NCBI RefSeq assembly: GCF_025947065.1
Contig: NZ_CP109994.1
Coordinates: 3,348,001 to 3,412,000, forward strand
Source: Flavobacterium sp. N1736
GTDB taxonomy: Bacteria > Bacteroidota > Bacteroidia > Flavobacteriales > Flavobacteriaceae
Reading direction: 5' to 3'
Length of the DNA stretch: 64,000 nt
The notes beneath the pieces were generated by a model that saw only the letters and a list, made by a program, of their open reading frames with translations, had not been told where the DNA came from and did not search any database. A program made the position numbers and the translations under genes. Of the stretch, positions 27,717 to 35,890 are shown piece by piece. Each line of letters starts with the position of its first letter. Position 1 is the stretch's first letter.

Positions 27717-27809
27717 ATGAATAAGGGATCAATAATAACGATGCTACTTATAATAATTGTAGCATTAGGACATCGATATAAAATTTATAAAGACAAAAAA
27801 AGTAATTGA
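27717..27809 (+). CDS. 30-residue single-span membrane peptide
   Basis: The ATG at 27717 lies immediately after regulatory box copy 1. The peptide has a short polar start, a hydrophobic segment (ITMLLIIIVALG, about 7-18) and a basic tail (HRYKIYKDKKSN). A remnant of its 3' end sits directly before box copy 2. The size and position suggest a small membrane peptide, perhaps an immunity or signal component. No family is recognised. Confidence 0.5.
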   Translation: MNKGSIITMLLIIIVALGHRYKIYKDKKSN

Positions 27810-27874
27810 TAATAACCTGTCGTTAAATTATCATATACAAGCTTTTTTATATTAAAAATCTAGTCGTTTAAATT

Positions 27875-28078
27875 ATGAAAATTAAAAAACAGATACTATT
27901 TGTGCTACTTGTTATTGCTCTATTTTACCTAGGGCTAACATTGAGCTGGTTATTCAAAAAGGAAAACTTAAACAATATTACTTTTTCTGATTTTAAATAC
28001 TCAATCGCTCCGTTCTTATCATCAATAGCAATCTTTATTGGATATATTACTGAGATGAGAAAAACAAATAATAGTTAA
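27875..28078 (+). CDS. 67-residue two-span membrane protein
   Basis: Two hydrophobic segments (about 7-26 and 45-58) are joined by a charged loop (KKENLNNITFSDFKY), with a short polar tail. No family is recognised. It lies between the two regulatory boxes, downstream of the 30-residue peptide and upstream of the bacteriocin-like precursor. Small hydrophobic proteins in such places are often immunity proteins; this is inference from context only. Confidence 0.6.
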   Translation: MKIKKQILFVLLVIALFYLGLTLSWLFKKENLNNITFSDFKYSIAPFLSSIAIFIGYITEMRKTNNS

Positions 28079-28089
28079 AGAGAATTTTT

Positions 28090-28115
28090 AAAGACAACAA
28101 AAGCAATTGATAATA
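28090..28115 (+). repeat. Remnant of the 30-residue ORF's 3' end
   Basis: This 26-base stretch matches 27789-27814 (the last codons of the small peptide gene and its stop) with two differences. It runs straight into regulatory box copy 2, showing that a unit of box plus small ORF was once tandemly duplicated. Confidence 0.7.
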
Positions 28116-28180
28116 TGCGAATTCAGACTAAAAACAACCGTTTTTCGCATAAGGATAAGTTTGAATCCTTTATAATTTTG
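28115..28180 (+). promoter_or_regulatory. 66-base regulatory box, copy 2
   Basis: This is identical to copy 1 at 63 of 66 positions. The ATGCGAA/TTCGCAT arms and both TAnnTTTG-like boxes are kept; the changes lie in the spacer between the arms. It ends 26 bases before the double-glycine peptide gene, so it is probably that gene's promoter. Confidence 0.75.
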
Positions 28181-28206
28181 TTCATATTAACTTAAATTAT
28201 AATACT

Positions 28207-28458
28207 ATGAAAAAATTACAATTAAATCAAATGGAGAATTTAGAAGCTGGCGGACCACAAAGAGTTACTCATGATGCTGCTTATCAAGAAAGTGATGCTG
28301 GTGGAGGAGGTTGTTCTGGCTCTAATGTCGTTGGTTGTATGACAGATGTATATACAAATCATGGATGGGGATCAGTTGTAGCAACTCTTTCAACTGCATT
28401 TCTTCCACAAACTGCCGTTGCATTTGCGCTTGCTTGTGCTGCAAAAAATGGGTGTTAA
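28207..28458 (+). CDS. Double-glycine leader peptide precursor (bacteriocin-like)
   Basis: This 83-residue peptide begins MKKLQLNQMENLEAGG, a classic leader with a Gly-Gly cut site after residue 16, matching the C39 protease-exporter downstream. The mature part (67 residues) has a Gly-rich start (DAGGGGCSGS), four cysteines (36, 44, 77, 83), a GWGS turn and a hydrophobic helix at about 56-79. This layout fits a class II-type bacteriocin or signal peptide with two disulfides. No lanthipeptide or radical-SAM maturation enzyme is present nearby, so modification beyond disulfides is not predicted. The sequence is not one I recognise. Confidence 0.82.
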   Translation: MKKLQLNQMENLEAGGPQRVTHDAAYQESDAGGGGCSGSNVVGCMTDVYTNHGWGSVVATLSTAFLPQTAVAFALACAAKNGC

Positions 28459-28490
28459 TATATCTTGTTCTAATCTTCAACAAATCCAAC

Positions 28491-28733
28491 ATGAAAAACT
28501 TAGTCATCTATTATTTTCAAATTTTATTGCCTTTGCCTTTGCTGTATTTTAGTGCAAAAGGTGGCGATTCTATCTTATTTTGTACATTATTAGCATTTTA
28601 CTACATCTATAGACTTTTCACTGATTATTATAGGCTATCAAAAAAAAATGTCCTTAAAAAGAATGATTTTTTATTATTCATTATACCATTATGGAATATA
28701 AAATATTTTAAAGAATTATATTTTGAGAAATAG
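28491..28733 (+). CDS. 80-residue membrane protein after the precursor
   Basis: The ATG at 28491 gives a protein with two or three hydrophobic segments (LVIYYFQILLPLPLLYF, LFCTLLAFYYIYRLF) and a basic loop (RLSKKNVLKKND). It follows the precursor by 32 bases and precedes a terminator, so it shares the short precursor transcript. That makes it a good candidate for the cognate immunity protein. No family is recognised. A longer upstream reading of this frame overlaps the precursor and is rejected. Confidence 0.65.
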   Translation: MKNLVIYYFQILLPLPLLYFSAKGGDSILFCTLLAFYYIYRLFTDYYRLSKKNVLKKNDFLLFIIPLWNIKYFKELYFEK

Positions 28734-28778
28734 GCTTTCTTAACATCATTAGAGTTGATTAAGATTAATAAAATTTTG

Positions 28779-28811
28779 AAAGCATTATTCATAATTGAAT
28801 AGTGCTTTTTT
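28779..28811 (+). terminator. Internal terminator of the peptide locus
   Basis: AAAGCATTATTCA and TGAATAGTGCTTT pair over 13 bases with one G-U pair, with a TAAT loop followed by six T. It separates the precursor and its membrane neighbour from the exporter genes, and probably gives more precursor than exporter mRNA. Confidence 0.8.
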
Positions 28812-28837
28812 ATTAACAGAACATTACAACCATTAAA

Positions 28838-29467
28838 ATGAATAATACTTTTTTAAAGTGTCTTTTACTTTCTATAACATTTACGGTAGTAACTGAATTT
28901 TCAAACACGGTACTTAATCTTAAAGGTTTACTTCGTCATTTCCTTTCAGATTATTTAACCTTAGATCAATTAAATAGTTATTTTGAGTTTCAGGATAATT
29001 GGCATTGGTTGGCTTATTTTTATATTTATGCAATCATTTTAATTAAAACTTTAATAATTGCAACAATACTCTACATTGGCCTATTTCTCTCTAACAAAGA
29101 TGTAAAATATAAAAATGCATGGAATATTATTATAAAAGCAGAATCTATTTTTTTATTAGTTCCCATTTTTAAAACTATATGGTTTTATTATTTTCAAATC
29201 GATTATACATTACAAGATGTTCAAAATTTTTATCCGTTATCAGCATTAAATATTACAGGATATAAAGGATTTGAAACTTGGTTTATTTATCCCTTTCAGG
29301 TACTTAACTTATTTGAACTTTTCTATGTTATTTATTTAGGATTTCAAATTGGCAAGTTAACCAATACAAATACTGATTATGGATTAAAAATTGTTGTTTC
29401 CAGTTATGTTCCCAGTTTATTATTATGGGTAGCAACAATAATGTTTTTCACACTTAATTATAGTTAA
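28838..29467 (+). CDS. Multi-span membrane protein of the peptide locus
   Basis: This 209-residue protein has about five hydrophobic segments (for example WLAYFYIYAIILIKTLIIATILYIGLF and SYVPSLLLWVATIMFFTL). The layout resembles Yip1-like or immunity-type membrane proteins, but no signature is certain. It is the first gene after the internal terminator and lies one base before the next small ORF. The tight coupling with the redox protein and exporter implies a function in peptide export, self-protection or disulfide chemistry. Confidence 0.6.
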   Translation: MNNTFLKCLLLSITFTVVTEFSNTVLNLKGLLRHFLSDYLTLDQLNSYFEFQDNWHWLAYFYIYAIILIKTLIIATILYIGLFLSNKDVKYKNAWNIIIKAESIFLLVPIFKTIWFYYFQIDYTLQDVQNFYPLSALNITGYKGFETWFIYPFQVLNLFELFYVIYLGFQIGKLTNTNTDYGLKIVVSSYVPSLLLWVATIMFFTLNYS

Positions 29468-29468
29468 A

Positions 29469-29630
29469 ATGTCAAAGTTTAAAAAGATTCTTTTCGCTCT
29501 ATATTGCATTATGATTTTGATTTTTGCAATAAGATATTTCGTTTATGATGCCGATTTAATTCAAGTTTCATTAGGAGTTATCTCAATGATATTAATGATT
29601 ATATTATTGAAACTAAATAAGGAAAAATGA
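29469..29630 (+). CDS. 53-residue two-span membrane peptide
   Basis: The ATG at 29469 begins one base after the previous stop, and its TGA overlaps the next ATG (ATGA at 29627). It contains two hydrophobic stretches (ILFALYCIMILIFAIRYFV and VSLGVISMILMIILL). The overlaps on both sides strongly support real translation. No family is recognised. Confidence 0.65.
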   Translation: MSKFKKILFALYCIMILIFAIRYFVYDADLIQVSLGVISMILMIILLKLNKEK

Positions 29631-30148
29631 GGAAATATTTTAAAACAATTCTAATATTATTTTTTATTGGCATTCTTTGTTTTTTAGGTTATAAAATAAC
29701 TTCAAAAATTAATCATAAAAATAAGATTGCTCGAAATATAAAAACGATTCCTGTTTTCAATTATCAAAATATAAATGGTGGTGTTTTTAGTAATCAAAAC
29801 TTAAAAAAACAAACCGCAACTATTTTTATCTACTTCAATACCGAATGCGAATACTGCGATCATGAAGCCCAAATGATCAAAGAGAACATAACACAATTTA
29901 AAAACATGCAACTGGTTTTTGTATCGTTTGAAAAACCGAAACGAATCAAAAAATTTGCTCAACAACATCAACTAACACTCTATGATAACGTTTATTTTTT
30001 ATGTGATAACAAAGCTGCTTTCGCAACTACTTTTGATGTGAATTCATTGCCTTGTTTAGTTCTTTATGACAAAAACCATAATCTAATTGAAAAAATTAAG
30101 GGACAAACCAGAATAGAAGTTTTGGTAAAGAAAATGAATGCAAAATGA
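29627..30148 (+). CDS. Membrane-anchored thioredoxin-fold protein with CEYC
   Basis: The protein has 173 residues with an N-terminal signal anchor (about 5-22) and a thioredoxin/redoxin fold facing the periplasm. FNTECEYCDHEAQMI carries the active-site C74-x-x-C77, and DVNSLPCLVLYD holds the cis-Pro loop. It is linked by ATGA overlaps to the small peptide before and to the exporter after. Such proteins in peptide-export loci probably form or reshuffle disulfides, and the exported peptide has four cysteines. The direction of the redox reaction is not known. Confidence 0.8.
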   Translation: MRKYFKTILILFFIGILCFLGYKITSKINHKNKIARNIKTIPVFNYQNINGGVFSNQNLKKQTATIFIYFNTECEYCDHEAQMIKENITQFKNMQLVFVSFEKPKRIKKFAQQHQLTLYDNVYFLCDNKAAFATTFDVNSLPCLVLYDKNHNLIEKIKGQTRIEVLVKKMNAK

Positions 30149-32298
30149 ACTTAAAACATATTAAAAAAACGCATACACTGCAATTAGACCAATCAGATTG
30201 CGGGGTGGCATGTTTATTATCTATTATAAAATTATATAACGGTAATCAATCCATTGAAAAACTGAGGGAACTAAGCGGAACAACCAAACAAGGAACTACA
30301 ATGCTGGGTTTATACCAAGCTGCAAGTCAATTAGGGTTTAAAGCTGAGGGTTGCGAAGCCGACATAAAAACTTTAACAGATCACAAACAGCCTGTTATTC
30401 TTCATACTTTATTAGAAAATAATCTACAGCATTATTTGGTTTGTTATGAATATAATGAGAGAAATGGTTTTTTAATTGGTGATCCCGGAAAAGGCATTTA
30501 TAATTTATCACTTGCAGAATTAGAAAAAATATGGGTTTCAAAAACATGTTTAACTCTTATACCAAATGAAAAGTTTGTAACCAAAAAAACAGACAAAAAC
30601 GCACAAAAGAAATGGTTTTTAGATATTCTTAAAGAAGACTACAAACTAATCTGGATTTCTATTTTACTTGGTATTTTTATTGCCGGTTTAGGAATGTCGA
30701 TGGCTTTATTTTCTCAAAAATTAATCGATGATATTTTACCTTCGCACAATGTTAAAAAATTAATATCCGGAATTTCACTGTTGGCGATTTTACTTTTAGC
30801 AAGAATTGGAATAACCGTATTAAGACAATTCTTTTTATTACAACAATCGAAAGATTTCAACAAAAGAATTAATAATACATTTTTCTATTCACTTCTACAT
30901 CTTCCGAAATCCTTTTTTGATACAAGAAAAACAGGGGATCTGATTGCGAGGCTAAATGATGCCCAACGTGTACAAAGTGTAATTAAAATGCTTTCAAGTA
31001 CATTAGTAATTGATGTTTTAGTATCAATTATATCTCTAGTCTTCTTGTTTGGTTATTCCTGGCAATTAGGATTAATTTCTTTGCTGAGTTTACCCGTTTA
31101 TTTTTTTATAATATATAGAAACAATAAAAAAATCATCCAATCACAGACAGAAATAATGCAAAGTAATGCTATCAACGAAAGCAATTACATTAATACTATT
31201 CAGGGAATTTCTACAATAAAAAACGATAACAAACAGCCAGCTTTTCAGATATTAAATGAACATCTTTTTTCAAATTATCAGGAAAAGATATTCAACCTTG
31301 GAAAAATCAATATTTCATTATCCTGGCAAGCAGGATTTGCAAGTGTTATTTTTTTAATTGGAATCTTAATCTATACTTCTGTTCAGGTATTTAACAAGGA
31401 AATTAAAATTGGTGAGTTAATGGCTATTTTAGGAATTGTTGGTTCCTTATTACCCTCAATTGCAAATCTGGCTTTAATTTCGATTCCGATAAATGAAGCT
31501 AAAATTGCTTTTAACAGAATGTATGAATTTGCATCGATAGAAAAAGAACATGAAGAAGGAGTAGAAATTTCTGAAATAAATAATATTTCTATTCAAAATC
31601 TTTCATTTCGATTTGCCGGCAGAAGTGAACTTCTTCACAATATAAATATTGAAATTCAAAAAGGAAAATTCATTGCTATAGTTGGAGAAAGTGGAAGCGG
31701 AAAAAGTACAATCAGTCAAATACTACAACGCTTTTATACTTACGAAAACGGAACAATTGTACTAAATAACAAATATAAACTTCAGGAAATTGAACTTAAA
31801 AATTATAGAAATTTATTAGCTGTAATTCCACAGGAAATAACAATATTTAACGGAAATATAATTGATAATATTCTCTTGGGAACGGCTGACTCTCTGGAAA
31901 ATGTTATAAATTTTATTCAAGAATATCATTTCGAATCATTTTTTAATTTATTGCCTCAAGGATTAGTTACTATTGTTGGTGAAGAAGGAATTAATCTAAG
32001 TGGCGGGCAAAAACAAATTATTGCTTTAGCAAGGGCTTTATATAAAAAACCACAATTTTTAATTCTTGACGAAGCGACATCGGCAATGGATAGAAATACA
32101 GAAAATTTCACAATGAAATTATTTGAAAAAATAAAACCAACCTGTGCTATTTTATTTATTTCTCATCGCTTAAATATCTTAAAAAATACCGCGGATTCTA
32201 TCTATATTTTAGAAAATAAAACGATTTCTCATTTTGGAAATCATCAGAAATTAATGAACACAGATAATTTTTACAGTGATTATTGGAAAGAAAAATAG
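30145..32298 (+). CDS. Peptidase-containing (C39) ABC exporter
   Basis: This 717-residue protein removes double-glycine leaders and exports the peptide. Residues 1-130 form the C39 protease with DQSDCG (Cys19), His96 and Asp113. The transmembrane domain spans about 165-450. The ATPase shows GESGSGKST, LSGGQKQIIALARAL and LILDEATSAMD. All catalytic residues are intact, so it should be active. It is the last gene of the unit. No HlyD-type adaptor or outer-membrane channel is encoded beside it, so the route across the outer membrane is unexplained. Confidence 0.93.
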   Translation: MNLKHIKKTHTLQLDQSDCGVACLLSIIKLYNGNQSIEKLRELSGTTKQGTTMLGLYQAASQLGFKAEGCEADIKTLTDHKQPVILHTLLENNLQHYLVCYEYNERNGFLIGDPGKGIYNLSLAELEKIWVSKTCLTLIPNEKFVTKKTDKNAQKKWFLDILKEDYKLIWISILLGIFIAGLGMSMALFSQKLIDDILPSHNVKKLISGISLLAILLLARIGITVLRQFFLLQQSKDFNKRINNTFFYSLLHLPKSFFDTRKTGDLIARLNDAQRVQSVIKMLSSTLVIDVLVSIISLVFLFGYSWQLGLISLLSLPVYFFIIYRNNKKIIQSQTEIMQSNAINESNYINTIQGISTIKNDNKQPAFQILNEHLFSNYQEKIFNLGKINISLSWQAGFASVIFLIGILIYTSVQVFNKEIKIGELMAILGIVGSLLPSIANLALISIPINEAKIAFNRMYEFASIEKEHEEGVEISEINNISIQNLSFRFAGRSELLHNINIEIQKGKFIAIVGESGSGKSTISQILQRFYTYENGTIVLNNKYKLQEIELKNYRNLLAVIPQEITIFNGNIIDNILLGTADSLENVINFIQEYHFESFFNLLPQGLVTIVGEEGINLSGGQKQIIALARALYKKPQFLILDEATSAMDRNTENFTMKLFEKIKPTCAILFISHRLNILKNTADSIYILENKTISHFGNHQKLMNTDNFYSDYWKEK

Positions 32299-32317
32299 TT
32301 GTTTTTCTTTCCAATAA
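32280..32317. terminator. Bidirectional terminator at the end of the peptide locus
   Basis: TTATTGGAAAGAAAAA (including the last exporter codons) and its perfect inverse lie around a six-base loop. The next gene is convergent, with its stop three bases beyond. Confidence 0.75.
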
Positions 32318-32319
32318 AT

Positions 32320-34719
32320 CTATCTCGCTCTATTATTCTCCGTCTGCTCCACTTCTGATTTCTTATAATTTGTTTTTTTCGAATTCCCAAAACTATAGGT
32401 TGCTATCAGTTTAAAGTAATTTGTGGTGTAGGTTCTGTGATAATATATTTCGGTTTGACCAACTTCATAATTGCCGGAAACCATAAAATCATGGAAAATA
32501 TCATTTGCGGTAAAGTTTAATTTTAAGGCATCTTCAAAAAAGTTTCTTTCAATACCTACTGTTACTGTCGATCGACTATTGTCGCTTCTTAAACCATAAC
32601 TTTTATCGCCCAAATACCAGGCAAGCAATTGAATTTTAAACCAATCCGGAATCGTAAATGTATTATTCGAATATAAATATATTTGAGGTTTTACCGGTCC
32701 CAAAGCGTATGAATACGCATTATCAACAGCTTTGGTCAAATTCATGCTTACCGTATTGGTAGAAGTCCACCATTTTGCGCTAAACGATCTTGAAACAGAA
32801 GCAAAATAAGAATGTTCTTTCTCCAGATTTAGCGATCTCAAAATATAACTGTTTGGTGTATCACCTCGTAAAGCTGCGGCAGAAATTGGATCTGTTTTAA
32901 AAGTATATCCAATTTTAAAATCGAATTTTTTGTACATTGCCCCAATTTCAAAAGCGTGAACTTTTTCGGGCAATAAATTAGGATTTCCTTCAATAGTCGT
33001 AAACGGATCCTGATATACCACATACGGATTTAACGCCTGATATCTTGGTCTTGTAATTCTGGACACATAAGAAGCGTGCGCTTTTAAATCATCTGAAAAA
33101 TCGAAATTTAAAAGTAAGTTGGGGAAAATATTGCCGTAACTTTTACTGAATTTTTGGGTTCCGTTTGCGTTTGTAAACAAATCATAATTCGTCCATTCGC
33201 CTCGAGCGCCAACAGAAAAATTAAACTTTTCACCCAGCGATTTTCCATAATTAAAATACGCAGCGCCAATTTTTTCTTTATACGAAAAATCACTTGACAG
33301 CTCGTCATCTAACTCAAAAATCATATCGTTGGCATTTGCAATTAAAAAATCTGTTCCCGATTTTATCGTCGCATAACTGTACTTTGCTCCTGCTTCGAGT
33401 TTTGCATTTTCATTACTTTTTTTAGAATAATCGGCTTGTGCCATTATTATATTTATACCATTGACTACATTATTCTTTAAATATTTCTCGGTATTTTGAT
33501 CCTCAACCAAACTATTTTCATCAATAAAATCCTGAACAGTTCCGTTATAATTAGAATATTGCGTTCCTATAAATAACGATGAACCTTTACTATCTGTTAT
33601 CACATTGTAATTTAAATTAATGAACTGATTGAGCAGTACATCATTTTTAGCAATATCTGTTGCATAAAAACTATTTCCGGTATTATTGTCAATTGAATTT
33701 CGGCTTTCTACAACTCCGCCTAAATCTTCTATGTTTCCGCTGTAAGCTAAAGAAATATAATCCTTTTCGGAGAAAGAATATTGCAAACCAAAACCAAAAT
33801 TAGAGTAATTATTAAACTGACGTTTCCAGTCTGTGGTAAGTTGAGAGCGCATAAATTCATCCGGATTTGGTCGCGTTCTTGTTGTATATAAAAGTTCTCT
33901 GCCTTTGCCTAATTGCAATCCGTAATTTGTTATAAAAGAAAACTTTCCTTTTGTATAATTAAAATCAAGAAGTGTATTTGTACTTGTTCCTGCAAATTCT
34001 GAAACTGTAACTTGCTGACTCGCCGTTCCCATTATTCCGTTTTCGATATTCCTTTTCGTTATAATATTGATTACTGCTTTTCCTTCGGCATCGTATTTTG
34101 AAGACGGATTTGAAATTACTTCCACTTTTAAAATTTGCGAAACCGGAATCGCCGCAAAACGTTCGTAATTAATCAAAATTCCGTTAAGGTAAATAATCGT
34201 TTCGCCTTTTCCCAGAACACTTATTTGTCCTTCGGCAACGACAACATTGGGAACTCTGCCCAGCAATTCATTGACAGAACTGCTCGTCGCCAGCAAAGTA
34301 TTGGCGACATTAACGTCAATGGTTCCGTTTGCGCCATATTTTAACAATGAAGTCTGGCTTTTTATCACCACTTCGTTTAACTGATTGTTGTTTTCAAAAA
34401 CGATAACTGAACCTAAATTTATATTCTCTTTGTCTTTAAAAATCACATTCAAAAAACGATCAGCAAATTCTGCCGAAGTCAATTTTAGAATAATTTCTTT
34501 TTGATTAATATCTGATAATTGGAAAATCCCGTCCAGAAAATCCTGCTGTTTGATTATCACAGAATCCCGAACAGATAATAAGGAGACTGTTCCCATCATT
34601 GGTTCGTTGTTTTGATTGACGACTTTACCGGAAACATTTTTTATAGTTTGCGCTTTTACATTTGTTGACGCAAGAAAAAAACAATAAATAAAAATGAAAA
34701 CTGAAATTAAAAACTTCAT
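32320..34719 (-). CDS. Outer-membrane beta-barrel receptor (TonB-receptor-like)
   Basis: The protein has 799 residues. A signal peptide ends NVKAQ, then come a carboxypeptidase-D-like beta domain (VSGKVVNQNNEPMMGTVSLLS), a plug-like domain (about 120-220, SSVNELLGRVPNVVVAEGQISVLG) and a barrel of the OMP_b-brl_3 type ending YKLIATYSFG-like. A clear TonB box was not identified. The substrate is unknown. It lies next to two AraC-type membrane regulators on the same strand, and an inverted repeat precedes it. Confidence 0.85.
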   Translation of the reverse strand: MKFLISVFIFIYCFFLASTNVKAQTIKNVSGKVVNQNNEPMMGTVSLLSVRDSVIIKQQDFLDGIFQLSDINQKEIILKLTSAEFADRFLNVIFKDKENINLGSVIVFENNNQLNEVVIKSQTSLLKYGANGTIDVNVANTLLATSSSVNELLGRVPNVVVAEGQISVLGKGETIIYLNGILINYERFAAIPVSQILKVEVISNPSSKYDAEGKAVINIITKRNIENGIMGTASQQVTVSEFAGTSTNTLLDFNYTKGKFSFITNYGLQLGKGRELLYTTRTRPNPDEFMRSQLTTDWKRQFNNYSNFGFGLQYSFSEKDYISLAYSGNIEDLGGVVESRNSIDNNTGNSFYATDIAKNDVLLNQFINLNYNVITDSKGSSLFIGTQYSNYNGTVQDFIDENSLVEDQNTEKYLKNNVVNGINIIMAQADYSKKSNENAKLEAGAKYSYATIKSGTDFLIANANDMIFELDDELSSDFSYKEKIGAAYFNYGKSLGEKFNFSVGARGEWTNYDLFTNANGTQKFSKSYGNIFPNLLLNFDFSDDLKAHASYVSRITRPRYQALNPYVVYQDPFTTIEGNPNLLPEKVHAFEIGAMYKKFDFKIGYTFKTDPISAAALRGDTPNSYILRSLNLEKEHSYFASVSRSFSAKWWTSTNTVSMNLTKAVDNAYSYALGPVKPQIYLYSNNTFTIPDWFKIQLLAWYLGDKSYGLRSDNSRSTVTVGIERNFFEDALKLNFTANDIFHDFMVSGNYEVGQTEIYYHRTYTTNYFKLIATYSFGNSKKTNYKKSEVEQTENNRAR

Positions 34720-34739
34720 AAAATTTAGCGATTAGGGTT

Positions 34740-34764
34740 TGACTTTTTGTAGTGACAAAAGTCA
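34740..34764 (-). promoter_or_regulatory. Inverted repeat before the receptor gene
   Basis: TGACTTTT and AAAAGTCA (8 bases each, spacer 9) lie 21 bases before the receptor start codon. It may be an operator or part of the promoter (TGACTTTTG resembles a -7 box). The adjacent AraC regulators are possible binders; this is inference. Confidence 0.4.
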
Positions 34765-34834
34765 GCTCAAAACCGCGAAATGAGGTAATAGAAAGAGAAT
34801 TCAGGAGTACGAATTTATAAATTAATACTCTGCT

Positions 34835-35887
34835 TTAAGACTGAAATCCCTGAATTTGATAGTTTAAAGGTGTAGTTCCGGTATGTTTTTTAAAGGCTGC
34901 AAAAAATGTCGATTTCGAATTGAAACCAACATCATAACCTATAGATTCTAATGTAATTTTATCATTTGAAACTATGGTTTTACAAGCTTCACTTATTCTG
35001 AATTCATTTACAAAGCTCGTAAAGTTTTTGCCCAGATTATGATTTAAAAACTGCGATAGTTGATGCGTTGAAATATTGAGTTCCTGTGATAAATCCTGTA
35101 AACTCAGATTTGGGTTTTTGTATAAACTTTTTTCGAACATGATTTTTTCTAATTTATCAGATAAAACCGCTGCTTCTTCTTTGTCTAATTTTTTCCCTTT
35201 TTGGATATTCAGCAGAAACAAATCGTCTGTTTTTTTTCGATGCAAAAGAATCAGGATTATTAAATAAAGAATAAACGTAAAAGACAAACAACCTGTAACG
35301 CATGAAATAAATGGAACTCTGGCAAAGCCAAGAAAATAAAAAAGAAAAATGATCGCGTTGCCGAAGAAAATCGCTGTGAACCACTTTTCAGCCGGACTCA
35401 TTTTTTCATTATTAGTTACTTTTTGAAGTAGTTTTCGGATTTCAAAACCTGATAAAAGAAGACATATAAACCATTGCAGAAAAATAAAAGCTACAAAATA
35501 GACGTTCCATAAAACAGGATAATTTTTATAAGGAAATAAAAACCCGACAGTACATATAATCATGAACCAAATCGCCAAATGATATTTCCATATTTTAGGA
35601 ATACTAACAATGGAATGAATTCCGGATTTTAAAAAATAATATAAAAACGGACCAATTAATAAACACGACGAAAGTCCAATTTGAAGATAACTTTTTGGCA
35701 AAGCATTATTAAAATAAACAAAAACAGTAACTGAAATGCGAATACTTAAAGCCAAAAGTAGTGCTCCCAAAAAAAGGTTTGTGAGATATTTTTTTCTGGT
35801 GAAAAAGAAAAAGTAAATACTCAGAATAATTCCGTTGAACGACCCCAAAGCACCAAAAAAGAATAAAATTTCTTTACCAATATTCAT
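34835..35887 (-). CDS. AraC-type regulator with seven-helix membrane domain (copy 1)
   Basis: This 350-residue protein has about seven hydrophobic segments in residues 5-215 and a C-terminal AraC DNA-binding domain (about 250-345, LSLQDLSQELNISTHQLSQFLN ... ESIGYDVGFNSKSTFFAAFKKHTGTTPLNY). It should sense a signal at the inner membrane and control genes directly. It follows its paralogue after 3 bases, so the two are co-transcribed. The DNA-binding halves are nearly identical, which suggests they share target sites. Confidence 0.9.
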   Translation of the reverse strand: MNIGKEILFFFGALGSFNGIILSIYFFFFTRKKYLTNLFLGALLLALSIRISVTVFVYFNNALPKSYLQIGLSSCLLIGPFLYYFLKSGIHSIVSIPKIWKYHLAIWFMIICTVGFLFPYKNYPVLWNVYFVAFIFLQWFICLLLSGFEIRKLLQKVTNNEKMSPAEKWFTAIFFGNAIIFLFYFLGFARVPFISCVTGCLSFTFILYLIILILLHRKKTDDLFLLNIQKGKKLDKEEAAVLSDKLEKIMFEKSLYKNPNLSLQDLSQELNISTHQLSQFLNHNLGKNFTSFVNEFRISEACKTIVSNDKITLESIGYDVGFNSKSTFFAAFKKHTGTTPLNYQIQGFQS

Positions 35888-35890
35888 AGC

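Noticed and set aside
27717..27809. Reading the 30-residue peptide as a second GG-leader precursor
   Set aside because: It has no GG site or leader pattern; it is a simple hydrophobic span with a basic tail.
28335..28490. In-frame upstream extension of the 80-residue membrane protein
   Set aside because: It overlaps the GG-leader gene in another frame. The ATG at 28491 gives a normal membrane protein start.
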